Made by a program: the position numbers and the translations under genes. 64,000 nt of DNA, from assembly GCF_001413925.1 (NCBI RefSeq), contig NZ_LBMJ01000001.1:186001-250000 (forward strand), given 5' to 3'. The DNA comes from Nonlabens sp. YIK11. Its GTDB lineage: Bacteria > Bacteroidota > Bacteroidia > Flavobacteriales > Flavobacteriaceae. The notes beneath the pieces are model-generated. The model was not told the DNA's origin. It ran no database searches and saw only the letters and a program-made list of their open reading frames with translations. Below are positions 31,849-41,191 of the stretch, in pieces (the first letter of the stretch is position 1; the number at the start of each line of letters is the position of its first letter).

Positions 31849-34308
31849 ATGATGACTAAAAAAGAACTCTTCCATATCGCCGAAGATTTTTTCCAGCAGC
31901 AAGGCTGGGAAGCGTTCCCTTTTCAGAAAAAGACCTGGGTAGCTTTTCTGGCAGGTAAGCATGGATTACTCAATGCGCCTACTGGTAGCGGGAAAACCTA
32001 TGCCTTGTGGGTCGCGATCGTTCTCAACTACATCAAGCAAAATCCGGATTACAAAAGCAAACCCAAAAAAGGCTTGAAAGCGATCTGGATCACGCCGTTG
32101 AGGTCGCTGTCCAACGAGATTGAGCAAACTTCCCAGCGTTTTGTGGATGCCATCGGTTTGCCATTTACGGTTGGGATTAGGTCTGGCGACACGTCTACTA
32201 AAGAGCGTGCGGCACAGATCAAATCCATGCCAGATCTGTTGATCACCACACCAGAAAGTCTGCATTTATTACTGGCGTCCAAGGATCATCAAAAGTTTTT
32301 TGGCAACCTCAACGCCATCGTGGTGGACGAGTGGCACGAGCTGTTGGGCACCAAACGCGGCGTGCAAATGGAACTGGGCATCTCGCGATTATTGGGCCTG
32401 AGCAAAAAACTTCGGGTTTGGGGAATTAGCGCAACGATCGGCAACCTGGAACAAGCCCGTCAAGTGTTGTTAGGTGTTGATGAAGTTCGCTTTCGCGAAA
32501 GCGTACTCATCAAAGCACAATTGAAAAAAGATATCGAGGTCAAGTCCATAATTCCGGCATCGATGGACAAGTTCCCGTGGCGCGGCCATCTGGGATTGCA
32601 CTTGATGAAAGAAGTGGTCGAGATTATTAATTCCAGTAAATCGACACTGATTTTTACCAATACACGGGCGCAATGTGAGCTGTGGTTTCAAGGCTTGATG
32701 ACCAATTTTCCCGAGCTTGCCGGCGAGGTCGCCATGCATCATGGATCGATCAATAAGGAAACGCGGATTTGGGTAGAGAATGCGATCAGGAACGAGAGTT
32801 TGAAGGCTTGTGTGTGCACCTCATCGCTGGATCTAGGTGTGGATTTTGCACCTGTGGAAACCATCATTCAAGTAGGTGGACCCAAAGGTGTTGCCCGATT
32901 TTTACAACGTGCCGGTCGTTCCGGCCACCGACCTGGCGAGACCAGCGTTATTCATTTTTTACCGACGCACGCGCTGGAATTGATCGAGGCAAGCGCGCTA
33001 CAAAAAGCCGTTTCCACTCAAGCCGTAGAAGATCGATTGCCGTACATTTTATGTTATGATGTGCTCATACAGTATTTGTGTACGCTCGCCGTTTCTGGCG
33101 GATTTTACCCTAGCGAAATCTATCCCGAAGTCAAGAATACCTTTTGCTATGCCAGCATTACCGATGAAGAATGGGACTGGTGCCTGCGCCTGATCGTTCA
33201 CGGCAGTTCATCGCTGCAATCCTATGACGAGTATAAACGTGTGACCGTAGAAACCGATGGGAAATATGTGATTACAGATCGCAAGGTTGCCATGCGTCAT
33301 CGCCTACAAATGGGAACCATCGTCACAGCGACTGATGTGACGGTAAAGTATGTGACTGGTGGTTACATAGGATCGATTGAGGAATACTTCATTAGTAAAC
33401 TTTCTCGTGGTGATGTTTTTGTTTTTGCGGGAAGAACGTTAGAATTCATTCGGTTGAAAGGAATGGTGGCGCAGGTGCGTAACTCATCTCGCAAACGGGC
33501 GCAAGTTTCCAATTGGCAAGGCAGCAAACTACCATTGAGTGCGCAACTGGGCGAACTGCTGCGTGAGGAAATGATTAATTTTCAAACCGGTAAAAAGCGT
33601 ACGCCAGAAGTCAAGGCGTTAAGAGATATTATCATACGCCAGCAGCGCGAAAGCATTATTCCGCAGCGTGATCAATTCTTGATTGAAACCTTTAAAACCC
33701 GAGAAGGCTATCATGCGGTTTTTTATCCGTTTGAAGGCCGATTTGTTCACGAGGCCATGGCCGGTGTAATTGCCTATCGCATCAGTTTATTAAAACCTAT
33801 CACGTTCTCGCTCGCGTTTAATGATTACGGCTTTGAGATCCTGAGTGATCAGGAATTTGACATGCAAGAAGTACTGGACAACAATCTACTCACACCAGAC
33901 ATGCTGTCCCAAGACCTGCAATCCAGCATGAATGCTACGGAAATGGCGCGGAGGAAATTCCGCGATATTGCGGTGATTTCTGGGCTTGTTTTTACAGGTT
34001 ACCCCAACAAATTGATCAAGACCAAGCACCTTCAAAATAGCAGCCAATTGTTGTTTGAAGTCTTTCGTGACAACGAACCCGAAAATTTGCTATTCAGACA
34101 AGCGTACACAGAAACCTTTGAACAAGCCATTGAAGAATACCGATTATTTGACGCGCTGGAGCGCATTCAAAATCAAGAAATTGTCTGGAAAGCCTGCGAG
34201 AAGCCTACGCCATTTTCGTTCCCAATTATTACAGATCGCTTACGCGAAAAATTAAGTAGCGAAAAGCTGGCAGATCGAATCAAGCGGATGCAGTTGCAAT
34301 GGGAATAA
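31849..34308 (+). CDS. Ligase-associated DEXH-box DNA helicase (Lhr-like)
   Basis: 819-residue superfamily 2 helicase of the Lhr core type, the third member of the ligase-associated module for DNA end processing and repair. Motifs: Walker A NAPTGSGKTYALW (K49), Ia TPLRSLSNEIEQ, DEWH box at 160-163, SATIGNLEQA (III), VGGPKGVARF and QRAGRSGHRPGE (VI). A winged-helix and Lhr-type beta-barrel C-terminus follow to 819. ATG at 31849 or 31852. The 16-bp palindrome at 32488-32503 encodes R214-F-R-E-S218 just after motif III. The metallophosphoesterase that often completes this module is absent from the window. Confidence 0.93.
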   Translation: MMTKKELFHIAEDFFQQQGWEAFPFQKKTWVAFLAGKHGLLNAPTGSGKTYALWVAIVLNYIKQNPDYKSKPKKGLKAIWITPLRSLSNEIEQTSQRFVDAIGLPFTVGIRSGDTSTKERAAQIKSMPDLLITTPESLHLLLASKDHQKFFGNLNAIVVDEWHELLGTKRGVQMELGISRLLGLSKKLRVWGISATIGNLEQARQVLLGVDEVRFRESVLIKAQLKKDIEVKSIIPASMDKFPWRGHLGLHLMKEVVEIINSSKSTLIFTNTRAQCELWFQGLMTNFPELAGEVAMHHGSINKETRIWVENAIRNESLKACVCTSSLDLGVDFAPVETIIQVGGPKGVARFLQRAGRSGHRPGETSVIHFLPTHALELIEASALQKAVSTQAVEDRLPYILCYDVLIQYLCTLAVSGGFYPSEIYPEVKNTFCYASITDEEWDWCLRLIVHGSSSLQSYDEYKRVTVETDGKYVITDRKVAMRHRLQMGTIVTATDVTVKYVTGGYIGSIEEYFISKLSRGDVFVFAGRTLEFIRLKGMVAQVRNSSRKRAQVSNWQGSKLPLSAQLGELLREEMINFQTGKKRTPEVKALRDIIIRQQRESIIPQRDQFLIETFKTREGYHAVFYPFEGRFVHEAMAGVIAYRISLLKPITFSLAFNDYGFEILSDQEFDMQEVLDNNLLTPDMLSQDLQSSMNATEMARRKFRDIAVISGLVFTGYPNKLIKTKHLQNSSQLLFEVFRDNEPENLLFRQAYTETFEQAIEEYRLFDALERIQNQEIVWKACEKPTPFSFPIITDRLREKLSSEKLADRIKRMQLQWE
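32488..32503. repeat. 16-bp palindrome, copy 8 (inside helicase gene)
   Basis: Perfect core in phase RFRES (residues 214-218). Flanks are nearly symmetric too: TTGATGAAGTT on the left and TACTCATCAA on the right, so about 37 bases form one near-palindrome. It is the most extended copy in the window. Confidence 0.97.
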
Positions 34309-34316
34309 TTGAGTTA

Positions 34317-34345
34317 CCTAATTAATGTATAGTTAATTAGGATTT
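34317..34345 (+). terminator. AT-rich hairpin after the helicase gene
   Basis: CCTAATTAA (34317-34325) pairs perfectly with TTAATTAGG (34333-34341), loop of 7, followed by ATTTTG. The T-tract is weak; it could equally be an operator for the following gene. Confidence 0.4.
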
Positions 34346-34391
34346 TGTATGAATTATCCTAGAATACATTTGGTGATAATTCTTAAACCTC

Positions 34392-35573
34392 ATGAACAGC
34401 ACTCGTCATTTCTATGCTCAATTAAAGGCAAAGAAAAAATCCCTTCAATACCTTGTTCGTCAACCTAGGAATTTTACAGCGGTTCCTGCAGACTGGCATG
34501 TCGTCGTTGCAGATGTTCAAAATAGCACGCAAGCGGTAGAAAATGGGATGCACAATAATGTTAACCTTGCAGCTACAGGCAGTGTTGTGGCCGTGCTTAA
34601 TAGTCTAAAAACAGACTTGCATAAACATGAGATTCCTTACTTTTTTGGTGGTGATGGAGTTACCTTTTTAATTCCGGACGATTATCTAGAAAAGGTCATG
34701 AGCGCTTTGGAAACCTATAAAAAACACGTTTTCAAAAACCTAAAACTCAAACTAAAGGTTGGAGCCTTATCCGTTAGGGAAATTTACCATAACAACTTAC
34801 AGATCAAAATCTTGAAGTCAAAAGTGAATCCGCATTTGACCATTCCTATTGTTTTAGGAAATGGCATCAAGTATGCCGAAAAATATATCAAGAAAGAAAT
34901 AGATCTGGCAAACGCTATTGAGGACTCCACTGCACTTATTGATTTAACCGGTATGGAGTGTCGCTGGGATCAAATCTCACCTCGTGATGAGAAAAATAAA
35001 GTGGTATGCCTGCTGGTACATTGCGAGGATGAAAGCCAGCAAGAATCTGTTTATGCAGATATTCTTGATATTATCACTTTGGTATTCGGAAGTCTTGAAG
35101 AGCGACAGCCTATAACTGTAAAAAGACTCAAGCTTAAGGCTACCATTCGCAAAATTAGAAAAGAAATGGTTGCACGAATAGGAAGAAATGATCTGACCTA
35201 TCTCGTGAAACACTGGTTGATCACCTATTTTGGCAAGTTTTACTTCGCCTATTTTAAAGAAGGAAAAGAATACCTCAATAAAGTAAGCCAGCTATCTGAC
35301 ACCATCATGTTTGACGGATCGCTCAACACCGTTATGGAAGGTGATGCAGATCAAATCGAGCGTTTGACAAACTACCTTGATTTACTGGAGCGAGAAGGCA
35401 AAATTAAGTACGGCATACATTCCACCTATGCATCAGTCATGAGTTGCTATGTTCAAGATAGAAGAGACAATCATATACATTTTGTAGATGCGACTGAAGG
35501 CGGCTACACCAGCGCAGCAGTGATCTTCAAGAGTAAGTTTGATCAAGAACTTGAGCTAGACCTTATGTATTAA
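34392..35573 (+). CDS. DUF3095 family protein, nucleotidyl-cyclase-like
   Basis: 393-residue protein. The N-terminal half resembles class III nucleotidyl cyclases: WHVVVADVQNSTQAVENG contains a metal-binding-type aspartate (D41), VNLAATGSVVAVLN follows, and FFGGDGVTFLIP (G86-G87-D88) matches the second metal-binding turn. I assign DUF3095 from recollection of the family pattern. The product, if any, is unknown. The C-terminal half (about 180-393) has no fold I recognise. It follows the helicase gene by 83 bases on the same strand but with an AT-rich hairpin between, so membership in the repair operon is uncertain. Confidence 0.7.
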   Translation: MNSTRHFYAQLKAKKKSLQYLVRQPRNFTAVPADWHVVVADVQNSTQAVENGMHNNVNLAATGSVVAVLNSLKTDLHKHEIPYFFGGDGVTFLIPDDYLEKVMSALETYKKHVFKNLKLKLKVGALSVREIYHNNLQIKILKSKVNPHLTIPIVLGNGIKYAEKYIKKEIDLANAIEDSTALIDLTGMECRWDQISPRDEKNKVVCLLVHCEDESQQESVYADILDIITLVFGSLEERQPITVKRLKLKATIRKIRKEMVARIGRNDLTYLVKHWLITYFGKFYFAYFKEGKEYLNKVSQLSDTIMFDGSLNTVMEGDADQIERLTNYLDLLEREGKIKYGIHSTYASVMSCYVQDRRDNHIHFVDATEGGYTSAAVIFKSKFDQELELDLMY

Positions 35574-35654
35574 GTCATTTTTCAAATTCTTGAACATCTA
35601 CATCTCTAAGAGTTTCAAGCTGCATATCTTCATCAATACATCTGGATTTTTCCT

Positions 35655-35662
35655 TACTTTTG
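35655..35662 (+). promoter_or_regulatory. -7 box TACTTTTG, ileS operon
   Basis: TACTTTTG fits TAnnTTTG, 23 bases before the ileS ATG. Confidence 0.55.
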
Positions 35663-35684
35663 CCAGCCGTAAAACAGCAGTAGA

Positions 35685-38600
35685 ATGAGTACTAAATTCA
35701 AGGAATACAAAGGGTTGAACCTACCAGAAGTTGATGAACGCATCAAAGCATTTTGGAAGGAAAACGATATTTTCAATAAGTCTGTAACGACTCGTGAGGG
35801 AAATGAACCTTTTATTTTCTTTGAAGGACCACCATCTGCTAACGGCCTTCCTGGGATCCACCACGTGATGGGTCGTACCATCAAAGACCTATTTTGTCGC
35901 TTCAAGACACAACAAGGCTACCAGGTCAACCGCAAGGCTGGTTGGGATACGCACGGTCTGCCAGTGGAACTAGGCGTTGAAAAAGCACTGGGAATCACTA
36001 AGGAAGATATAGGCACTAAAATCAGTGTGGAAGAGTACAACGAGGAATGTAAAAAAGCCGTCCTCAAGTACACAGACATCTGGAGCAAACTCACAGATGA
36101 CATGGGCTACTGGGTAGATATGGAAGATCCATACATCACCTACAAGTCTAAATATATGGAGTCTGTATGGTGGTTGTTGAAAGAGATCTATTCCAAGGAT
36201 TTGATCTATAAAGGCTACACCATCCAGCCCTATTCACCAGCAGCAGGAACCGGTTTGAGCTCGCATGAGTTGAACCAGCCTGGAACCTATCAAGATGTGA
36301 CTGATACCACGGTGACCGCTCAATTTAAAGTCGTGGACCCTTCAAAATTACCGTTTGCTGCGAGCGGCGAGGTCTTTTTCCTCGCTTGGACGACCACGCC
36401 GTGGACACTGCCATCCAATGTAGCGCTTACAGTTGGTCCCAAGATCGACTACGTGCTGGTAGACACTTTCAACCAGTACACGGGCGAGCCTATGCAGGTG
36501 ATCCTTGCCGAAAAGCTCGTGAGCTACCAGTTTGGTAAAAAATACCAAAATGTGGATGATGAGTCCGCTTTCGCGAAAGCGAAACAAGCTTACCAACTTT
36601 CTGACAAGAAAATACCGTATAGAATCCTAGGGCGCTGCCAAGGAACCGATCTGGTCAACATACGCTACGAGCAATTGTTGGATTATGCTCAGCCTTATGA
36701 AAACGCACAGGATGCCTTTAGAGTCATCGCAGGTGACTTTGTAACTACAGAGGACGGAACCGGAATCGTACACACGGCACCAACCTTTGGAGCAGACGAT
36801 GCGCTGGTTTCCAGACAGGCAAACCCACCTATTCCACCACTATTGGTGCTCGATGAATATAAAAATCCAGTACCACTAGTCACCCTACAGGGAAAATTCC
36901 GTGATGAGTTGCCGTTTATAGGTGGGAAATACGTGAAGAATGAATATTTCGCAGAAGGTGAAGCACCAGAACGATCGGTAGATGTGGACATCGCGATCAA
37001 ATTAAAAGAAGACAACCGCGCCTTTAAGGTGGAGAAATACGTGCACAGTTACCCGCATTGTTGGAGAACGGACAAGCCTGTTTTATACTATCCGTTAGAT
37101 AGTTGGTTTATAAAGGTGACCGAGTTCAAGGACCGCATGCACGAGTTGAACAAGTCCATCAACTGGAAACCTAAATCTACTGGAGAAGGACGTTTTGGTA
37201 ACTGGCTCGCAAATGCAAACGATTGGAACCTTTCCAGATCTAGATTTTGGGGAATTCCATTGCCCATCTGGAGAAACGAGACCGGAACCGAAGAAAAAAT
37301 CATCGGCTCCATCGAGGAATTAGTGACTGAAATCGAGAAATCCATCGCTGCTGGTTTCATGACTGAAAATCCGTTTGCGGGATTCAAGTCTGGCGATATG
37401 AGCGATGCGAACTATGACCTAGTAGACCTGCATAAAAATGTGGTGGACGCGATTTACCTGGTTGGGCAAAACGGCGAGAAATTGACCCGAGAAGCAGACC
37501 TGATTGACGTCTGGTTTGACTCAGGTTCCATGCCCTATTCCCAGTGGCATTACCCTTTTGAGAATAAAGAAGAAGTAGAAAACCAACTGCGCAAGGCAGA
37601 TTTCATTGCCGAAGGTGTCGACCAGACACGCGGCTGGTTTTACACGCTACACGCGATCGCCACCATGATAAGCGACGATGTAGCCTATAAAAATGTAGTG
37701 AGTAACGGTCTTGTACTGGATAAGAACGGGCAAAAAATGTCCAAACGTCTAGGCAATGCCGTGGATCCTTTTGATACGCTGGGCAAATTTGGCGCAGATG
37801 CCACACGCTGGTACATGGTGAGCAATGCCAATCCTTGGGACAACCTCAAGTTTGACATTGACGGGATTACTGAGGTACAACGCAAGTTCTTTGGGACCTT
37901 GTACAACACCTACAGCTTCTTTGCTTTGTATGCAAATGTGGATGGGTTCCGCTTTCGCGAAAGCGAAATACCTCTAGCAGATCGTCCAGAAATTGATCGA
38001 TGGGTACTTTCAGAATTGAACACGCTTATCAAGGAAACGACCGCCTTTTATGAGGACTATGAACCGACCAAAGCAGCAAGAGCGATCACGACCTTTGTGA
38101 CCGAAAACCTGAGCAACTGGTACGTACGTTTGTGTAGAAGACGTTTCTGGAAAGGTGATTACCAACAAGATAAAATCGCTGCCTATCAAACCTTGTACAC
38201 TTGTTTGAAAACCGTAGCGCAGCTGGGAGCACCTATTGCACCATTCTTTATGGACCAATTATACCGCGACTTGACAAGTGTTTGTGAAGAAAATGCCGTA
38301 GAAAGTGTGCATTTGTCGAAATTTCCTACATTTGATGCAACCATCATCGATCCTGAATTGGAAGAAAAAATGCACAAAGCGCAAGTCATCTCAAGTTTGA
38401 CGCTTTCCTTACGTAAAAAGGAAAGTATCAAGGTGCGTCAACCGCTACAGCGCATTATGATTCCAGTTTTGGGAGCTCACGATAAAAAGCAGATTGAAGC
38501 CATCGCAGACCTGGTCAAAAGCGAGGTAAATGTCAAGGAAATAGAGCTCATCGATGACGCGAGCGGCATACTTGTGAAAGAGATCAAGCCTAATTTTAAG

Positions 38601-39095
38601 GCATTGGGGCCACGTTTTGGAAAAGACATGAAATTGGTCGCTGGACTGATAAATAGTTTTCAACAAGAAGACATCGCTTTGTTAGAAAAAACTGGTGAAA
38701 AATCTATTGAGGTTGATGGAAAACAAATTACTTTGGGCCTCGATGATGTAGAGATAACGTCCAAAGACATAGAAGGTTGGCTAGTTGCTAATCAGTCCGG
38801 AATAACGGTCGCTCTCGACGTATCCATCACTCCAGAACTCAAAAAAGAAGGGATTTCTAGAGAACTGGTCAATAGAATCCAAAACATCAGAAAGGATTCT
38901 GGACTAGAGGTTACGGACCGCATCAATATTGAGTTGCAATCGCAGGAAGAAATCAATGCAGCTGTTCACAGCAATGAACAGTATATCAAGGATGAGACGC
39001 TTGCAGATCGCATTGAAATTACAAACCAACTGGATAACGGTACGGAAATTGATTTTGACGAATTAAGAACGGTTATTCGAATTAAAAAGATTTAA
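35685..39095 (+). CDS. ileS: Isoleucyl-tRNA synthetase
   Basis: 1136-residue class Ia synthetase. The HIGH-type signature is in SANGLPGIHHVMGRTIKD, followed by the connective polypeptide 1 editing domain (about 190-400), the WFDSGSMPYSQWHYP region, the KMSKR loop (NGQKMSKRLGNAVDP), an anticodon-binding helical domain and a long C-terminal extension, as in the larger ileS type of this phylum. Two perfect palindromes lie in frame: 36566-36581 reads as A295-F-A-K-A299, in the editing domain, and 37950-37965 as R756-F-R-E-S760, before the anticodon domain. First gene of the operon ileS, dksA-like, hypothetical, lspA. Confidence 0.98.
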   Translation: MSTKFKEYKGLNLPEVDERIKAFWKENDIFNKSVTTREGNEPFIFFEGPPSANGLPGIHHVMGRTIKDLFCRFKTQQGYQVNRKAGWDTHGLPVELGVEKALGITKEDIGTKISVEEYNEECKKAVLKYTDIWSKLTDDMGYWVDMEDPYITYKSKYMESVWWLLKEIYSKDLIYKGYTIQPYSPAAGTGLSSHELNQPGTYQDVTDTTVTAQFKVVDPSKLPFAASGEVFFLAWTTTPWTLPSNVALTVGPKIDYVLVDTFNQYTGEPMQVILAEKLVSYQFGKKYQNVDDESAFAKAKQAYQLSDKKIPYRILGRCQGTDLVNIRYEQLLDYAQPYENAQDAFRVIAGDFVTTEDGTGIVHTAPTFGADDALVSRQANPPIPPLLVLDEYKNPVPLVTLQGKFRDELPFIGGKYVKNEYFAEGEAPERSVDVDIAIKLKEDNRAFKVEKYVHSYPHCWRTDKPVLYYPLDSWFIKVTEFKDRMHELNKSINWKPKSTGEGRFGNWLANANDWNLSRSRFWGIPLPIWRNETGTEEKIIGSIEELVTEIEKSIAAGFMTENPFAGFKSGDMSDANYDLVDLHKNVVDAIYLVGQNGEKLTREADLIDVWFDSGSMPYSQWHYPFENKEEVENQLRKADFIAEGVDQTRGWFYTLHAIATMISDDVAYKNVVSNGLVLDKNGQKMSKRLGNAVDPFDTLGKFGADATRWYMVSNANPWDNLKFDIDGITEVQRKFFGTLYNTYSFFALYANVDGFRFRESEIPLADRPEIDRWVLSELNTLIKETTAFYEDYEPTKAARAITTFVTENLSNWYVRLCRRRFWKGDYQQDKIAAYQTLYTCLKTVAQLGAPIAPFFMDQLYRDLTSVCEENAVESVHLSKFPTFDATIIDPELEEKMHKAQVISSLTLSLRKKESIKVRQPLQRIMIPVLGAHDKKQIEAIADLVKSEVNVKEIELIDDASGILVKEIKPNFKALGPRFGKDMKLVAGLINSFQQEDIALLEKTGEKSIEVDGKQITLGLDDVEITSKDIEGWLVANQSGITVALDVSITPELKKEGISRELVNRIQNIRKDSGLEVTDRINIELQSQEEINAAVHSNEQYIKDETLADRIEITNQLDNGTEIDFDELRTVIRIKKI
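36566..36581. repeat. 16-bp palindrome, copy 9 (inside ileS)
   Basis: Perfect core in phase GCT TTC GCG AAA GCG, encoding AFAKA (295-299). Left flank GATGATGAGTC resembles the TGATGAGTT flank of copies 5 and 7. Confidence 0.97.
37950..37965. repeat. 16-bp palindrome, copy 10 (inside ileS)
   Basis: Perfect core in phase CGC TTT CGC GAA AGC, encoding RFRES (756-760). Confidence 0.97.
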
Positions 39096-39097
39096 CT

Positions 39098-39487
39098 ATG
39101 AGTACATCTACAGATGAAAAAGTAAGATACAGCGACAAGGATCTAGCTCATTTCAAAGAAATAGTAAAAAACAAAATCGCCGAGGCCACTGAGCAGTACG
39201 AATTGATCAAGAGCGCCTACATGAACGATGCAGACAACGGTACTGATGATACAGCACCGCAGTTTAAAGCCTTTGATGAAGGTAGTGCCGTCATGAGTAA
39301 AGAAGCTAACGCACAGCTGGCTATACGCCAGGAGAAATTCATCCGTGACTTGAAAAATGCCTTGATTCGTATCGAGAATAAATCTTATGGTGTATGCCGT
39401 GTTACAGGAAAGCTTATCGCAAAAGCAAGACTAGAACTGGTACCTCATGCGACCTTGAGTATCGAGGCAAAGAACATGCAGGATTAA
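39098..39487 (+). CDS. TraR/DksA-family protein with degenerate zinc finger
   Basis: 129-residue DksA-like protein. An N-terminal coiled coil (about 10-85) with acidic tip residues (NDADNGTDDTAP) precedes the finger region YGVCRVTGKLIAKARLELVPHA. Canonical DksA has CxxC...CxxC; here only one cysteine remains (CRVTG) and the second pair is replaced by LSIEA. As I recall, other flavobacterial members share this, so zinc binding is probably lost in the lineage. DksA proteins act in the secondary channel of RNA polymerase with ppGpp. It follows ileS by two bases and precedes the hypothetical gene by seven, so it is in the ileS-lspA operon. Confidence 0.88.
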   Translation: MSTSTDEKVRYSDKDLAHFKEIVKNKIAEATEQYELIKSAYMNDADNGTDDTAPQFKAFDEGSAVMSKEANAQLAIRQEKFIRDLKNALIRIENKSYGVCRVTGKLIAKARLELVPHATLSIEAKNMQD

Positions 39488-39494
39488 GCAACTA

Positions 39495-40118
39495 ATGAAT
39501 CTAAAGAATAGCATTGCCCATTCCTTCCTGGTATGGATGTCAATGCTATTTTTGGCATTGGGGCATTCTCAAAAACTAGAAACCTCATTTCATACTGTTG
39601 TGGTAGAGATGTCTCACTTCGTGGAGTTGAGATTGGATAGCAGCAACGAGTTAGACACCTATTCCATCAACGAAAAACAGTCTGGAGAATACAGCGATGC
39701 CGTGATATTTAAATCCTTTATTGCCAATGATACCTTGTTTTTTGAGGATGCCATGAGTCCTGTATTCGAATTGCCACAGGATAAACTAAGTGCTCATAAA
39801 ATCACGGATTCCAAAGCCAACATCAAAATTCCAAAAAATAAGTCTGTCTTGATTAGCATGGCACATACCAATGCGGAAATATCAGGAGATTACCAGCTAT
39901 TGAGAGTCAACGTAAGTAATGGTTCTGTCTGGTTAAATTCCGTTTCTGGAAACTCAGAGATTACTACCATCAATGCAAACGTTATAGGTTCTCAATTGGG
40001 AAACTACGAAGTTACCGCCAGCAGTAGAAATGGGAAGGTTTCTGCAAGTTCAAAAAAGAATCATCCAGCCTACACAATGACCGTTGAAAGCGTGAATGGT
40101 AATATAGAAATACAATGA
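39495..40118 (+). CDS. Exported protein of unknown function in the ileS-lspA operon
   Basis: 207 residues. A signal peptide-like N-terminus (AHSFLVWMSMLFLALGHSQ) is followed by an all-beta mature region with repeated strand motifs in the C-terminal half (LLRVNVSNGSVWLNSVSGNSE, NYEVTASSRNGKVSASS, VESVNGNIEIQ), similar to the beta-helix of DUF4097-type putative adhesins. I do not recognise a specific family. Its place between the dksA-like gene and lspA, with only seven bases upstream, indicates cotranscription; it has no lipobox, so it is not an obvious LspA substrate. Confidence 0.75.
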   Translation: MNLKNSIAHSFLVWMSMLFLALGHSQKLETSFHTVVVEMSHFVELRLDSSNELDTYSINEKQSGEYSDAVIFKSFIANDTLFFEDAMSPVFELPQDKLSAHKITDSKANIKIPKNKSVLISMAHTNAEISGDYQLLRVNVSNGSVWLNSVSGNSEITTINANVIGSQLGNYEVTASSRNGKVSASSKKNHPAYTMTVESVNGNIEIQ

Positions 40119-40155
40119 CTTTTTTAAGTATATTGTACCAAAACAGTCCCTATTA

Positions 40156-40767
40156 ATGAAGTTATACAAAGCAATACTCATTATTGTTGTCGTTCTATTT
40201 ATAGATCAAGCAAGTAAGATTTATATCAAGCTTAATTATATGCTTAGGGATTCCAGAAATCCCATAGTAGATTGGGACAAATTCCAGCTTTTATTCTATG
40301 AAAACCCAGGTGCTGCTTGGGGTTTTGAACTGCCAGGAGATTATGGCAAGATCATCTTAACGGTCTTTAGAATCTTTGCTATTTGCGGCATAGGATACTG
40401 GCTATGGAAAAGTGTCAAGGAAAAAAGTCACTCCATCTTGATTGTTTGTATTGCCCTCATATTTGCTGGGGCATTTGGTAATATAATCGACAGTGTTTTT
40501 TACGGGAAAATATTTTCCAGCAGCACCAATAGTGTTGCCACATTCCTACCCGAAAATGGCGGTTATGGAACCTGGTTTCATGGAGAGGTTGTCGATATGT
40601 TATATTTCCCATTGTTTGACGGCACATGGCCAGAATGGGTACCTAGCGTTGGTGGACAACAGTTTACCTTTTTCAACGCCGTATTTAATGTGGCAGACAG
40701 TGCCATCACCATAGGCGTCATCCTGCTAATTCTCTTTAGCAAAAAGGCGTTCCCTGATAAACGTTAA
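40156..40767 (+). CDS. lspA: Lipoprotein signal peptidase (signal peptidase II)
   Basis: 203-residue inner-membrane aspartyl protease that cuts prolipoproteins before the lipidated cysteine. Four hydrophobic helices are present. The catalytic aspartates are D112 in FGNIIDSVFYG and D181 in FNVADSAITIG; ENPGAAWG matches the conserved region near the N-terminus. It is longer than the E. coli enzyme (164) because of an insert of about 35 residues (about 118-165) between the catalytic helices, which I recall as usual in Flavobacteriia. The window encodes several clients (tamL, the M43 protease, the CHRD-like lipoprotein). Last gene of the ileS operon. Confidence 0.95.
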   Translation: MKLYKAILIIVVVLFIDQASKIYIKLNYMLRDSRNPIVDWDKFQLLFYENPGAAWGFELPGDYGKIILTVFRIFAICGIGYWLWKSVKEKSHSILIVCIALIFAGAFGNIIDSVFYGKIFSSSTNSVATFLPENGGYGTWFHGEVVDMLYFPLFDGTWPEWVPSVGGQQFTFFNAVFNVADSAITIGVILLILFSKKAFPDKR

Positions 40768-40781
40768 TAAGCAGAATTGAT

Positions 40782-41189
40782 CTAGTTAAGAAAGGCCTCA
40801 ACAATGGCGTCTTTAGATATAGGCTTTGTGATAAAGTTGTGCACGATATCGTGGTTTTCAGCGCGATTGACCTCTTCTGGATTTATAGTGGAACTCACGA
40901 TATTCAATTTTATATCACGCTCCAACATCTTGTCTGCATAAGGCTGAATTTCCTTTAGAAACTCCCAACCATTCATGATAGGCATATTGAGATCTAAGAG
41001 GATAATACTTGGTAAGATCTCATTAGGGTCGTCAATGGCATTTTTAAAATAATCGAGAGCCTCGCGACCGTTTTGAAAAACTAACAACTCGTTAGCAAAG
41101 GAGTTCTTTTTGATCATCATCGTTACTAAACTCACATAAAGTCGATCATCATCAATGATACAGACCTTGCTTACTAACGGTTTTTCCAT
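40782..41189 (-). CDS. Single-domain response regulator
   Basis: 135-residue receiver domain only. Acidic pocket DDD at 13-15, phosphoacceptor D66 in IILLDLNMP, and the lysine in FITKPIS. No output domain, so it should act through protein contacts or in a phosphorelay. It starts two bases after the stop of the sensor kinase gene, so they form one operon and are likely partners. Convergent with lspA with 14 bases between. Confidence 0.9.
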   Translation of the reverse strand: MEKPLVSKVCIIDDDRLYVSLVTMMIKKNSFANELLVFQNGREALDYFKNAIDDPNEILPSIILLDLNMPIMNGWEFLKEIQPYADKMLERDIKLNIVSSTINPEEVNRAENHDIVHNFITKPISKDAIVEAFLN

Positions 41190-41191
41190 GA

